From contig JAHEGE010000006.1 in assembly GCA_024639905.1 (NCBI GenBank), forward strand, positions 1 to 64,000: a stretch of DNA of 64,000 nt, read 5' to 3'. How positions within the stretch are numbered: position 1 is the first letter of the stretch; every line of letters begins with the position of its first letter. Made by a program: the position numbers and the translations under genes. The stretch comes from Gammaproteobacteria bacterium. GTDB taxonomy: Bacteria; Pseudomonadota; Gammaproteobacteria; Pseudomonadales; Pseudohongiellaceae. Positions 34,820 through 44,112 of the stretch are shown in pieces. The notes beneath the pieces are model-generated. The model searched no databases. It worked only from the letters and a program-made list of their open reading frames with translations, and was not told the origin of the DNA.

Positions 34820-37045
34820 CTAATTCAATTGCTCCAGTAGCGCCTGCTGCACGCCAATCGGCGCATCCGTTTCAGGCTCAACAGCTAAGCGTAGCTCCGA
34901 ATAGTGGCCCTCGGCGTCCAGCTCCCACGATTGCGCGACATCGTCGAGAGTCAGTTCGAGATCGGCGAGTATGCGTGCATGGTGTTTGCGCTTAAGGATA
35001 GGGAAACACACTTCTATGCGATTGCTGAGGTTGCGCTCCATCCAATCTGCGCTAGAGCAATAGAGCTGCGGGCTCGAATTGAGGAAGTAATACACTCTAG
35101 AATGTTCTAGGAAGCGCCCAATAATCGACACAACGCGGATGTTCTCGCTAACCCCTGGGATGCCAGGCTTGAGACAGCAAATGCCGCGGATGATAAGCTC
35201 AATTCTGACGCCTGCAATAGACGCGGAGTAAAGCGCGCGGATCATATCTGGGTCGGTGAGTGCATTGAGTTTTGCGATGATTCTTGCAGGCTTGCCCTCT
35301 GCCGCAGCCGCAGCCTCTTCGGCAATCATCTTTAGCAATGATTTCTTTAGATTGAAAGGCGCATGAATCAGCGAATTCGGATGAATTTTCTTTCCCATGC
35401 CAGTAATTTGCTGGAACACCTTATGCACGTCCGCGCAGATGACCTCGTCGGCGGTGAGCAGGGAGTAGTCGGTGTAGATTAGGGAGTTTTTGCGGTGATA
35501 GTTGCCGGTACCCAAGTGCGCGTAGCGCTTGAGTTTGTTGCCCTCTCGTCGAACGAATAACAGCATCTTTGCATGTGTCTTATAGCCCATAACGCCGTAC
35601 ACCACCACGGCGCCTGCTTCCTGTAGGATGCTGGCAAAGTTAATATTCTCCTCTTCGTCGAAGCGTGCTCGTAACTCAATGACGACGGTTACCTCGGTGC
35701 CAAAGCGCGCTGCTTCGGCGAGCGCCTGCACGAGTTCCGACGACTCATTGGTGCGGTAGAGCGTCTGTTTTATCGATAGAACAGAGGGGTCCTTCGCGGC
35801 CTGTCGGACCCAGTCGATGACCGGTACGAAAGACTCGTAAGGATGGAATAGAAGCTGGTCTTCACGTGCGACGGCGGCGAATATCGAACTGTGCTCCTCA
35901 AGCACCGAAGGCAAGCCCGGGGAGAATTTAGGGAAACGCAGGTCGGGACGGTCGATCATGCCAAAAAGCGCCATCAACCTCTGTAAATTGACTGGCCCGT
36001 CGAGCGTAAACAGCTCGTCTTGGGTCAGGTCGAAGTGATCGAGCAAGAAGTTGGTTAACTCTGCTGGGCACTGCGCGCCGACCTCGAGCTTTGTCGCGGC
36101 CCCGAAGCGGCGACTGTGGAGTTCGCCCTTGAGTGCCATCGCAAAGTCTTCGACCTCCACATTAGACATTTCGAGGTCGGAATTGCGAGTCACGCGGAAC
36201 TGATGACATTCGGTTACGGTCATGCCTGGGAAAAATTCATCGACATAGGCGTGAATGACTGAAGACAAGAAAACGAAATTATCACCTTCTGGCAAAATGT
36301 CGCGCGGCACTTTGATCAGGCGGGGCAGGGAACGCGGGGCAGGGACGATCGCCAGCCCACTGTCGCGACCGAAGGCGTCTTTACCATTCAGCGAGAGGAT
36401 AAAGTTGAGGCTTTTGTTAACGAGTCGCGGGAAGGGGTGGGCCGGGTCAAGCCCCAGAGGGCTGACTACGGGCACTACTTCATTGAAGAAATAATCTCGC
36501 GTCCAGTCTTTGAGCTCGTCGCTCCACTCGTGCCTCGCTAGGAAGCGGATCTCTTCGTTGGCGAGCGAAGGGAAGAGGTCGTCGTTGAGTATCCGATACT
36601 GTTCGGTAAGGGCCGAGCGAACCTGCTCATGTAGCACCTTTAAGGTGTGTTCGGGGTATTGGCCGTCGGGGCCGGGGCGCTGTCGCCCGAATCCGAGCTG
36701 TTTTTTAAGCCCAGAGACGCGGATTTCATAGAATTCATCGAGATTGGAGCTGAAGATGAGCAAGAACATTAAGCGCTCGAGGAGAGGGTGGTTCTCGTTT
36801 TTGGCCTGCTCGAGCACCCGCAAATTAAACTTGAAATAGCTCAATTCGCGATTTTCAAAATACGCGTTGTTGGTAAGGTCAATGCTGCCGTCTTCGCTGA
36901 TCACTGGGGCCTTCTCTGCACTAAAGGGGGTGACCGGATGCGCTGTTGTCGCTCCGTCTCTGCCCTGTGGGTTTGCGCTCGGGGTGGCGAGCGCATCGGA
37001 GGGCGCAATGTACTGTGTAACGGGGCCGTCTGTCGATTGTCTCAT
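34820..37045 (-). CDS. ppk1: Polyphosphate kinase 1
   Basis: A kinase of 741 residues that makes polyphosphate from ATP. The four domains are recognisable: the N-terminal helical bundle (YFENRELSYFKFNLRVLEQA, in part), the head, and two phospholipase-D-like catalytic domains with the conserved histidines in YGYKTHAKM-type (here VMGYKTHAKMLLF) and FLEHSRVYYF. The N-terminal 50 residues are a variable Ala/Pro-rich extension. It diverges from pstS across the region that holds the Pho box, so it may share phosphate control. Confidence 0.96.
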   Translation of the reverse strand: MRQSTDGPVTQYIAPSDALATPSANPQGRDGATTAHPVTPFSAEKAPVISEDGSIDLTNNAYFENRELSYFKFNLRVLEQAKNENHPLLERLMFLLIFSSNLDEFYEIRVSGLKKQLGFGRQRPGPDGQYPEHTLKVLHEQVRSALTEQYRILNDDLFPSLANEEIRFLARHEWSDELKDWTRDYFFNEVVPVVSPLGLDPAHPFPRLVNKSLNFILSLNGKDAFGRDSGLAIVPAPRSLPRLIKVPRDILPEGDNFVFLSSVIHAYVDEFFPGMTVTECHQFRVTRNSDLEMSNVEVEDFAMALKGELHSRRFGAATKLEVGAQCPAELTNFLLDHFDLTQDELFTLDGPVNLQRLMALFGMIDRPDLRFPKFSPGLPSVLEEHSSIFAAVAREDQLLFHPYESFVPVIDWVRQAAKDPSVLSIKQTLYRTNESSELVQALAEAARFGTEVTVVIELRARFDEEENINFASILQEAGAVVVYGVMGYKTHAKMLLFVRREGNKLKRYAHLGTGNYHRKNSLIYTDYSLLTADEVICADVHKVFQQITGMGKKIHPNSLIHAPFNLKKSLLKMIAEEAAAAAEGKPARIIAKLNALTDPDMIRALYSASIAGVRIELIIRGICCLKPGIPGVSENIRVVSIIGRFLEHSRVYYFLNSSPQLYCSSADWMERNLSNRIEVCFPILKRKHHARILADLELTLDDVAQSWELDAEGHYSELRLAVEPETDAPIGVQQALLEQLN

Positions 37046-37160
37046 GAGCGTAAGGCTGCGAATCTAATGGCCAAATAGCCTAACCAATTTCCAGGGAAAG
37101 TTGTGTGACGATCTCATGACATCGCCCAGAGCCGTGAGGCGAGCGCGCAGCTCGAGCGCC

Positions 37161-37194
37161 TTGTCATATTAATGTAATATTATCGTCATATAGT
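37161..37194 (+). promoter_or_regulatory. Pho box and -10 element of the pstS promoter
   Basis: Three 7-bp direct repeats lie exactly 11 bp apart: TGTCATA at 37162, TGTAATA at 37173 and CGTCATA at 37184. The first two form an 18-bp Pho box (TTGTCATATTAATGTAAT). A TATAGT -10 box starts at 37189, 10 bp after it, as in PhoB-activated promoters where the Pho box replaces the -35. Induction on phosphate starvation is expected. Confidence 0.85.
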
Positions 37195-37274
37195 AACCTC
37201 CAACGGTTTGTCGCCTGCAGCTTGAGGGCAGACCAACATCTATCAGACTGCTCAACCAAGGGGAAATGCTCTTC

Positions 37275-38270
37275 ATGATGACTCACTACTCACGCTCCAC
37301 ACTCAAGAGCCTCGCGTGCCTCGGCGCGGTAACTTTCGCGACGCTAGGCAGTAACTGGGCTTTCGCTGCTGAAGTCGATGCGGGCATTCCCGTTTATGAG
37401 AGCACCAGCGGCGTCTCCGGCAATCTATCGAGTGTCGGTTCTGACACGCTAGCGAATCTCATGACCCTCTGGGCAGAGGATTTCAAGCGCGTGTATCCCA
37501 ATGTAAACATTCAGATTCAAGCCGCAGGCTCTTCCACCGCGCCGCCGGCCCTAACGGAGCGCACCGCCAATATAGGCCCCATGAGTCGCGAAATGAAAGA
37601 CAACGAGATCGAAGCTTTCGAGTCGCGCTATGGCTATAAGCCAACCGCTGTTCCTGTTGCGATCGATGCCTTGGCGGTTTACGTGCATAAAGACAACCCC
37701 ATCACCGGGCTCTCTCTACCTCAGGTCGATGCAATTTTCTCGTCTAACCAGCGCTGCGGCTACCCCCAGGATGTGCAAAATTGGGGTGCTCTTGACATGA
37801 CGGGGCCTTGGCAGCAGCGAGGCATGCAGTTGTTTGGCCGTAACTCCGTGTCCGGCACTTATGGTTACTTCAAAGAGGCCGCGCTATGCGACGGTGACTT
37901 TAAGAGCAACGTCAACGAGCAGCCTGGTTCCGCGTCAGTGGTACAGTCAGTCAGCACCTCGATCAATGGTATTGGCTATTCGGGTATAGGCTATCGCACC
38001 TCTAGCGTCCGCGCGGTGCCCATTGCTCGCAGAGAAGGCGATGAGTACTTCGAAGCTACGCCCGAGAACTCGGTTGCAGGCAACTACCCCCTCGCGCGCT
38101 TCTTATACGTATACGTGAATAAGGCGCCGAATACTAACCTGTCTCCACTCGAGGGTGAGTTCCTCAAAATGGTGCTGTCACAGTCGGGTCAAAGCGTCGT
38201 TTTGAAGGATGGCTATATTCCTTTGCCCGCTCGTGTCGTGGAAGGCACGCTGCGCAATCTGGGCCTATAG
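37275..38270 (+). CDS. pstS: Phosphate ABC transporter, periplasmic binding protein
   Basis: An exported phosphate-binding protein of about 331 residues. The signal peptide ends NWAFAAEVD. The phosphate-site elements are [35 protein letters not shown] and the Asp in [11 protein letters not shown]. The ATG at 37275 is chosen because AAGGGG lies 11 nt upstream; an ATG at 37266 would be only 2 nt from it. It is the first gene of the pst operon, under a Pho box. It is closest to Pseudomonas-type PstS in size and pattern. Confidence 0.94.
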   Translation: MMTHYSRSTLKSLACLGAVTFATLGSNWAFAAEVDAGIPVYESTSGVSGNLSSVGSDTLANLMTLWAEDFKRVYPNVNIQIQAAGSSTAPPALTERTANIGPMSREMKDNEIEAFESRYGYKPTAVPVAIDALAVYVHKDNPITGLSLPQVDAIFSSNQRCGYPQDVQNWGALDMTGPWQQRGMQLFGRNSVSGTYGYFKEAALCDGDFKSNVNEQPGSASVVQSVSTSINGIGYSGIGYRTSSVRAVPIARREGDEYFEATPENSVAGNYPLARFLYVYVNKAPNTNLSPLEGEFLKMVLSQSGQSVVLKDGYIPLPARVVEGTLRNLGL

Positions 38271-38325
38271 CGTAATCAAGATTTCTCCTCTTTTGCACTC
38301 TTGCCGCGCCTGCCGCGCCCTCCCC

Positions 38326-38358
38326 AAGAGGCTAGCCGACACAGTCGCTAGCCTCTTT
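38326..38358 (+). terminator. Hairpin terminator/attenuator between pstS and pstC
   Basis: AAGAGGCTAGC pairs with GCTAGCCTCTT (11 bp) around a 10-nt loop that can itself pair (CGAC with GTCG), followed by TTTGTTGTTT. Partial termination here would keep PstS in excess over the membrane subunits. Confidence 0.8.
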
Positions 38359-38429
38359 GTTGTTTACGGCAATGACTCCGGTGTCATTAAACGGTAAGAT
38401 TCGCGCCAGTAGACTAACCACCCTAATTG

Positions 38430-40775
38430 ATGTCCGAAGACAAACCTTTTGAGGTCCCCCCCACCATGCCTGAAGGCCTCTCTGAAACACCTGCCAAGCA
38501 ATCGGTGCTCGCTAGCGATAGGCTGGCGCTTCGCCGCCGTTGGCGCCACCTCACAGACCAAATAGCGAAGGTCAGTATTGCTGTCGGGGGTATCAGCGTC
38601 ATCGCTGCCATCCTCCTCATCTTCGCCTACCTCGCTTACGAGGTGGTCCCGTTGTTCGCAAGCGCTCAGGTGGAGCCCTCTGCAGAATTCGTGCTCGAGG
38701 ACAGCACGCCAAGCCTGCATGTGGCCATCGAGGAGCAATCCGAGATGGCTATGCGTTTGGGTGAGGACGGAGTGGCTCGCTTCTTTGACCTGCATAGCGG
38801 CGAGATCAGCGCTGAAACCGCCGTGGATATTCCAGCTGGCGCAACAGTTACCAGCTTCGCGTTGGATTCCGAAGAGTCTGGAATCTTCGCTCTCGGCCTC
38901 GACACTGGCGAGACGGTGGTTGCACGCTACGGCTACGATACGCGCTTCGCACAGCTGGATAATCGCCGCATACTGACTCCAAAGATTGACTACCCCTTCG
39001 GTAACGAGCGATATCGATTGTCGGGCGAGGGCAATAGCGATCCCGTTGCCTCGCTGGCAATCCGGACTTCCGGCGAGAATATGCTCTTGGCCGCGACCTC
39101 TCGTCGCGGTGGCCTTAAATTGCTGCGTGCCAGCAAGCAGACTAGCCTCTTCGCCGCCTTCGATCTGGGCGGAGGCGCTGATTTTGAGATCGAAGAGACG
39201 ACACTCGATGGACTGACGCTCGGCGGTGAGCAGCTGTTTATCGACGGCGACCGCTTTTGGCTTTTCGTGATCGACGCGGAAGGGCTGGCACGCTTAGTTA
39301 ATCTGCGTACGGCGTTCTCCACGCCCAACCCAAGCTTCGAAGTGCAAGCGCTTCTCACCGAAGACGGAGCCGTGCCGACTGATATTTCTTTTCTATTGGG
39401 CGGCATCTCGCTTCTGGTCGCCGATGACGGCGGGACCATTTCACAATGGTTCCTGACGCGCCGCGATGAGGGAGTGGATCTCGAAAGAATACGCAGCTTC
39501 GAAAGCTCTGACTCGGCTATCATCGCGCTGACGCCGGAGCAGCGGCGCAAGAGCTTCGTGAGTGTGAATAGCCATGGCGACGTTGCGTTGTACAACACAA
39601 CTGCACACCGACAAGCTTTCTCCGGCACTCTTGCCACTGCGGGTGCTAGCGCGGTCGCCGTTTCGCCGCGTGGCGATGCGCTGCTTATAGAGAGCGCGCC
39701 GGGCTCGATTTCGGTCTTAGAGGTAGAGAATAAGCACCCAGAAGTCTCTATGGCCGCGTTGTGGAGCCGCGTGTGGTATGAAGGATATGGCGAGCCTGAC
39801 TTTATCTGGCAGTCGTCTGCTGCGACTAACGAGTTCGAGCCCAAATATAGCCTCGTGCCGCTTTCCTTCGGCACACTCAAGGCCGCTTTCTACGCGATGT
39901 TGTTAGCGGCGCCACTCGCCATCTGTGGCGCTATCTTCACCGGCTATTTTATGGCTCCGATGATGCGTCGGAAGGTTAAGCCGCTCATCGAGTTGATGGA
40001 GGCGCTGCCGACGGTCGTGCTCGGATTCCTCGCCGGACTCTGGCTCGCCCCATTCGTTGAAAACAACCTCCTCGGCATATTCGCGGTGCTAGTCCTCTTG
40101 CCATTAAGCATCTTGATGACCAGCTTCGTCTGGATGCAGCTGCCCGACAGTATTCGCCATGCCGTTCCTGACGGCTGGGAAGCGGGACTGCTTCTGCCGA
40201 TCATATTGCTCGCCACGTATTTGTCTTTCGTCTTGGCGACGCCCATCGAGGCGCTGTTCTTCGGTGGCGATATGCGTTTCTACATCAGCAACGAGCTGGG
40301 GATTAATTACGATCAGCGCAACGCAATGGTTGTGGGCTTTGCCATGGGCTTCGCCGTGATACCAACCATTTTCTCGATTGCGGAGGACGCGATTTTTACG
40401 GTACCAAAGCATTTAACCTATGGCTCACTCGCACTAGGCGGAACCCCTTGGCAGAGCCTCTATCGCGTGGTTCTGCCGACGGCGAGTCCAGGAATCTTTA
40501 GTGCGTTGATGATAGGCATGGGGCGCGCAGTGGGTGAGACGATGATTGTGCTCATGGCTACCGGTAATACGCCGATCATGGACGCGAGCATCTTCGAGGG
40601 CATGCGCACATTAGCTGCGAATATCGCCGTTGAAATCCCTGAATCGGAAGTTGACAGCACACACTACCGCATCCTATTCCTTGCGGCATTGGTGCTGTTT
40701 CTCTTTACCTTCATGTTCAATACCGTCGCTGAGATTATTCGTCAGCGCCTACGTAATAAGTACAGCACTATATGA
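38430..40775 (+). CDS. pstC: Phosphate ABC transporter permease PstC with large periplasmic domain
   Basis: A permease of 781 residues, far longer than E. coli PstC (about 320) but like the Pseudomonas-type large form. One N-terminal helix (about 50-75) is followed by about 400 periplasmic residues with WD/propeller-like strands (LGEDGVARFFDLHSGEIS, in part; SFVSVNSHGDVALYN, in part), then from about 476 the usual permease core with EAA loop GSLALGGTPWQSLYRVVLP. It ends TATGA, overlapping pstA by 4 nt. Two start codons, TTG and ATG, are adjacent; the ATG is chosen. The extra domain may regulate or sense phosphate. Confidence 0.93.
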   Translation: MSEDKPFEVPPTMPEGLSETPAKQSVLASDRLALRRRWRHLTDQIAKVSIAVGGISVIAAILLIFAYLAYEVVPLFASAQVEPSAEFVLEDSTPSLHVAIEEQSEMAMRLGEDGVARFFDLHSGEISAETAVDIPAGATVTSFALDSEESGIFALGLDTGETVVARYGYDTRFAQLDNRRILTPKIDYPFGNERYRLSGEGNSDPVASLAIRTSGENMLLAATSRRGGLKLLRASKQTSLFAAFDLGGGADFEIEETTLDGLTLGGEQLFIDGDRFWLFVIDAEGLARLVNLRTAFSTPNPSFEVQALLTEDGAVPTDISFLLGGISLLVADDGGTISQWFLTRRDEGVDLERIRSFESSDSAIIALTPEQRRKSFVSVNSHGDVALYNTTAHRQAFSGTLATAGASAVAVSPRGDALLIESAPGSISVLEVENKHPEVSMAALWSRVWYEGYGEPDFIWQSSAATNEFEPKYSLVPLSFGTLKAAFYAMLLAAPLAICGAIFTGYFMAPMMRRKVKPLIELMEALPTVVLGFLAGLWLAPFVENNLLGIFAVLVLLPLSILMTSFVWMQLPDSIRHAVPDGWEAGLLLPIILLATYLSFVLATPIEALFFGGDMRFYISNELGINYDQRNAMVVGFAMGFAVIPTIFSIAEDAIFTVPKHLTYGSLALGGTPWQSLYRVVLPTASPGIFSALMIGMGRAVGETMIVLMATGNTPIMDASIFEGMRTLAANIAVEIPESEVDSTHYRILFLAALVLFLFTFMFNTVAEIIRQRLRNKYSTI

Positions 40776-42451
40776 AAATGAGCGTGTCTAAATGGGTTAA
40801 TTCTGGGGAGCCTTTCGTCTGGCTAAATGCAGGCGCTGTGGCGATCAGTATCATTATGGTTGCCGGGCTCTTGGGCTTGCTAGCAGTGCGCGGCATGGCT
40901 CATTTCTGGCCAGCTGATGTGATGCAGGCCACCTATGCGCCACCGACATCGGGCGGCGCGATACTCTCTACCGAGGTGATTGGCGAGAGGGTCGAAACCG
41001 AGAGCGTGTCGAGTATTCAGATTGTGTCGTCGGGCATCCCAGTCGATGAATCAGAGCCTTTCTACGATCGTCAGCTCATGAAAATCGGCAACCGTGATGT
41101 CACCGGTGCCGATTTTACTTGGGTGCTGTCTGACTATGTCTCGGAGGTCAGCTATCCAGCCGAAGTCGTGGCAATGGAGCGGCGTGAGTGGGGCAATTTC
41201 TATGGCTTCTTACAGGGAGTTCGGCAGTCAGGTGAGGCCCTAGCTGGGGACGAGGAGGCTCTGTGGCAGGAGTTCCGCGAGCGCCTTGCGCGCGCACTCA
41301 GCATTCATGATGCGATCTACGACATTGAGAAAAACGATATCGGTAAGATCAACTACGCGCTTGAGAGGCTCAGGCTTAATCAGCGCAGGCTCGAGCTAGA
41401 CGACGCGCTTACCTCCGAGGCAATGGCTGACTTGGATCGTCAGCGCGAGGGCTTCAATGCGGAGTATGCTCAGCTGCAACAGCGTCTGGTTGAGCTAAAC
41501 GAGGAGATAGATCGCGATTCAGCCCTTTTCCTCGCGGCGAATGGCGCCGAGGTGGAAATTGAGTTCGCGGACATCGTGCGAGCCTATAAACCTAACCAGA
41601 TGGGCCTAGTAGGCAAGGTGGGGACCTATTTTGAGAAACTCGGCGAATTCTTGACCGATGAGCCGCGAGAAGCGAATACGGAAGGCGGCATATTCCCTGC
41701 TATTTTCGGCACCGTCATGATGGTCCTGCTCATGTCTGTATTCGTGACGCCTTTTGGGGTAGTGGCAGCAGTGTATCTGCGCGAGTACGCGCGGCAAGGG
41801 TTCATTACTCAGGCTATTCGCATCGCGGTAAACAACCTCGCGGGTGTCCCGTCTATCGTCTACGGCGTCTTCGGTCTCGGTTTCTTTATCTACATTATTG
41901 GAGCCGAGATTGACCAGCTGGTTTATCCCGAAGCCTTGCCTGCGCCGACCTTTGGCACGCCGGGGCTGTTGTGGGCATCGCTGACCCTCGCACTATTGAC
42001 CGTGCCGGTGGTTATCGTCGCAACAGAAGAGGGGCTTGCGAGGATCCCACGCAGCGTTCGCGAAGGCAGTCTGGCGCTGGGAGCAACCAAATTCGAGACC
42101 CTGTGGCGAGTCGTGCTTCCTATGGCCAGCCCAGCAATGATGACTGGCTTGATTTTGGCCGTGGCCAGGGCTGCGGGTGAGGTGGCTCCCCTGATGCTGG
42201 TCGGGGTAGTTAAGCTCGCGCCTTCTTTGCCGCTCGATGGCAACTACCCGTATTTGCACCTTGATCAAAAGTTTATGCATTTGGGTTTCCATATCTATGA
42301 TGTGGGATTCCAGAGTCCCAATATCGAAGCAGCACGGCCGTTGGTTTTCGCGACTGCCTTGTTGCTGGTGCTAGTTATAGCCGGACTGAATCTAAGTGCG
42401 GTCGGGCTACGCAATCACTTAAGGGAAAAATACAAGTCGCTTGAAGTTTAG
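40772..42451 (+). CDS. pstA: Phosphate ABC transporter permease PstA with coiled-coil insertion
   Basis: A permease of 559 residues. After one helix (about 18-42) there is a periplasmic segment of about 260 residues, including charged heptads at about 170-270 (LRLNQRRLELDDALTSEAM, in part) that should form a coiled coil, then the core permease from about 306 with EAA loop GSLALGATKFETLWRVVLP. It overlaps pstC by 4 nt. Like the large PstC, the added periplasmic domain suggests a paired extracytoplasmic module. Confidence 0.93.
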   Translation: MKMSVSKWVNSGEPFVWLNAGAVAISIIMVAGLLGLLAVRGMAHFWPADVMQATYAPPTSGGAILSTEVIGERVETESVSSIQIVSSGIPVDESEPFYDRQLMKIGNRDVTGADFTWVLSDYVSEVSYPAEVVAMERREWGNFYGFLQGVRQSGEALAGDEEALWQEFRERLARALSIHDAIYDIEKNDIGKINYALERLRLNQRRLELDDALTSEAMADLDRQREGFNAEYAQLQQRLVELNEEIDRDSALFLAANGAEVEIEFADIVRAYKPNQMGLVGKVGTYFEKLGEFLTDEPREANTEGGIFPAIFGTVMMVLLMSVFVTPFGVVAAVYLREYARQGFITQAIRIAVNNLAGVPSIVYGVFGLGFFIYIIGAEIDQLVYPEALPAPTFGTPGLLWASLTLALLTVPVVIVATEEGLARIPRSVREGSLALGATKFETLWRVVLPMASPAMMTGLILAVARAAGEVAPLMLVGVVKLAPSLPLDGNYPYLHLDQKFMHLGFHIYDVGFQSPNIEAARPLVFATALLLVLVIAGLNLSAVGLRNHLREKYKSLEV

Positions 42452-42532
42452 GGCGTCTGACGCAGTTGATAGAGGTGCGGTCATTTTTTTGCCGCCGCGA
42501 CATGAAACAAACAACGGAAAGAGAGTAAGGTA

Positions 42533-43348
42533 ATGAGAAAAGTAGATGTCAGTTCTGTCCTTGGATCGAATTCAGAGAGCGCCAATGACCTAGAGAGTTG
42601 CATCGATGTCTCTAACCTGAATCTGTATTACTCGAAAGACAAACAGGCACTAATAGACATCAATCTCACCATTCCCAAAAAACGCGTCACCGCGTTCATT
42701 GGGCCCAGTGGTTGCGGTAAATCTAGCCTACTGCGCTGTTTAAACCGGATGAACGATCTGGTAGATGACTGTGTGATCGAGGGACGTATCGCCCTCGACG
42801 ACGAAGACATCTATGCCAAACAGGTCGATGTCGCAGATCTGCGCCGACGTGTTGGTATGGTGTTCCAGAAGCCGAATCCTTTCCCTAAATCGATTTACGA
42901 GAATGTCGCCTATGGGCTGCGTATTCAGGGTATTAACTCAAAGCGCGTGCTCGACGAGGTGGTCGAGAAATCTCTGCGTGCGGCGGCTTTGTGGGATGAG
43001 GTGAAGGATCGCCTAGACGACAGTGCATTAGGTATGTCCGGTGGTCAGCAGCAGCGACTTGTGATTGCACGCACCATTGCGGTTGAGCCAGAAGTGTTAC
43101 TGTTGGACGAACCCGCTTCCGCATTGGATCCGATCTCGACCCTGAAGATCGAGGAATTGATCAATGAGCTAAAGCGCGATTACACGATAGTGATCGTGAC
43201 ACATAATATGCAGCAGGCCGCGCGGGTGTCAGATTTCACGGCCTTTATGTATATGGGTAATATGGTCGAGTTTGACGCGACCGATAACATCTTTACTAAC
43301 CCTGCGAAAAAGCAAACGGAAGATTATATTACTGGGCGCTACGGTTAG
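42533..43348 (+). CDS. pstB: Phosphate ABC transporter ATP-binding protein
   Basis: The ATPase of the high-affinity phosphate importer, 271 residues. Walker A is GPSGCGKSS, the signature MSGGQQQR, Walker [10 protein letters not shown] and the H-loop VTHNMQQA. An N-terminal extension of about 25 residues precedes the domain. AAGG lies just upstream of the ATG. It is 81 nt behind pstA and 32 nt before phoU. Confidence 0.97.
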   Translation: MRKVDVSSVLGSNSESANDLESCIDVSNLNLYYSKDKQALIDINLTIPKKRVTAFIGPSGCGKSSLLRCLNRMNDLVDDCVIEGRIALDDEDIYAKQVDVADLRRRVGMVFQKPNPFPKSIYENVAYGLRIQGINSKRVLDEVVEKSLRAAALWDEVKDRLDDSALGMSGGQQQRLVIARTIAVEPEVLLLDEPASALDPISTLKIEELINELKRDYTIVIVTHNMQQAARVSDFTAFMYMGNMVEFDATDNIFTNPAKKQTEDYITGRYG

Positions 43349-43380
43349 GTCGCTGTTTACTTGATCTCGAGGATCAGACT

Positions 43381-44112
43381 ATGAATTCGAATATAGAGAG
43401 CCACAGCCATCACATATCCAAGCAGTTTAACGTTGAGCTTGAAGACGTTAAAAATCAGCTGCTAGAAATGGGTGGGGTGATCGAGCGGCAGATTGCCGAT
43501 GCGATGCAGTCCCTGCTTGACGGTGACAGTGGGCTCGCTGCTCAGGTGCTCTCCGTTGAAGATCGTATCGACGCCATGGAAATTAGCATCGACGAAGAAT
43601 GCAGCCTAATCCTCGCACGCCGCCATCCTGCGGCGAGCGACCTGCGCCTCGTGCTGGGTGTGATTAAGGCCGTGCGAGACTTAGAGCGCATGGGTGACGA
43701 ATCGGCTAAGGTCGCACGCATGGCGATTAAGCTTAGTGAGGAGGGCGAATTCTCGCAAGGACATGTCGAGTTCCGGCATCTCGCCGACAGCGTAACCAAG
43801 ATGGTGAGTGCGGCGCTCGATGCGTTTGCACGCTACGACGCGGAAGCCGCACTCGAGGTTGTGCGCGCGGATGTGGCCGTTGATATGATCTACGGCAGCG
43901 TGATGCGGTCGCTCATTACCTACATGATGGAAGATCCTCGCAGTATCACCCGCGTGCTGAATATGCTGTGGGCTTTGCGCGCGCTGGAACGCATTGGGGA
44001 TCATGCGAAGAATATTGCTGAGCATGTGATCTATCTCGTTAAGGGCATGGACGTGCGCCACGAGAAGCTTGAAGTAGTCGAAGATCAGCTCGAAGAGCTT
44101 TTGGGTGATTAG
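43381..44112 (+). CDS. phoU: Phosphate-signalling regulator PhoU
   Basis: A helical metal-binding protein of 243 residues with two PhoU repeats; the motifs DAMEISIDEECSLILARRHPAASDLR (in part) and RALERIGDHAKNIAEHVIYLV (in part) are diagnostic. It links the Pst transporter with the PhoR kinase and represses the Pho regulon when phosphate is plentiful. It is the last gene of the pst operon; its stop overlaps the convergent phoR by 4 nt. Confidence 0.96.
   Translation: MNSNIESHSHHISKQFNVELEDVKNQLLEMGGVIERQIADAMQSLLDGDSGLAAQVLSVEDRIDAMEISIDEECSLILARRHPAASDLRLVLGVIKAVRDLERMGDESAKVARMAIKLSEEGEFSQGHVEFRHLADSVTKMVSAALDAFARYDAEAALEVVRADVAVDMIYGSVMRSLITYMMEDPRSITRVLNMLWALRALERIGDHAKNIAEHVIYLVKGMDVRHEKLEVVEDQLEELLGD

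Noticed and set aside
38990..39880. 296-codon frame antisense to pstC
   Set aside because: A long shadow caused by the GC-rich codon use of pstC; the product is Ser/Arg-rich without domains.
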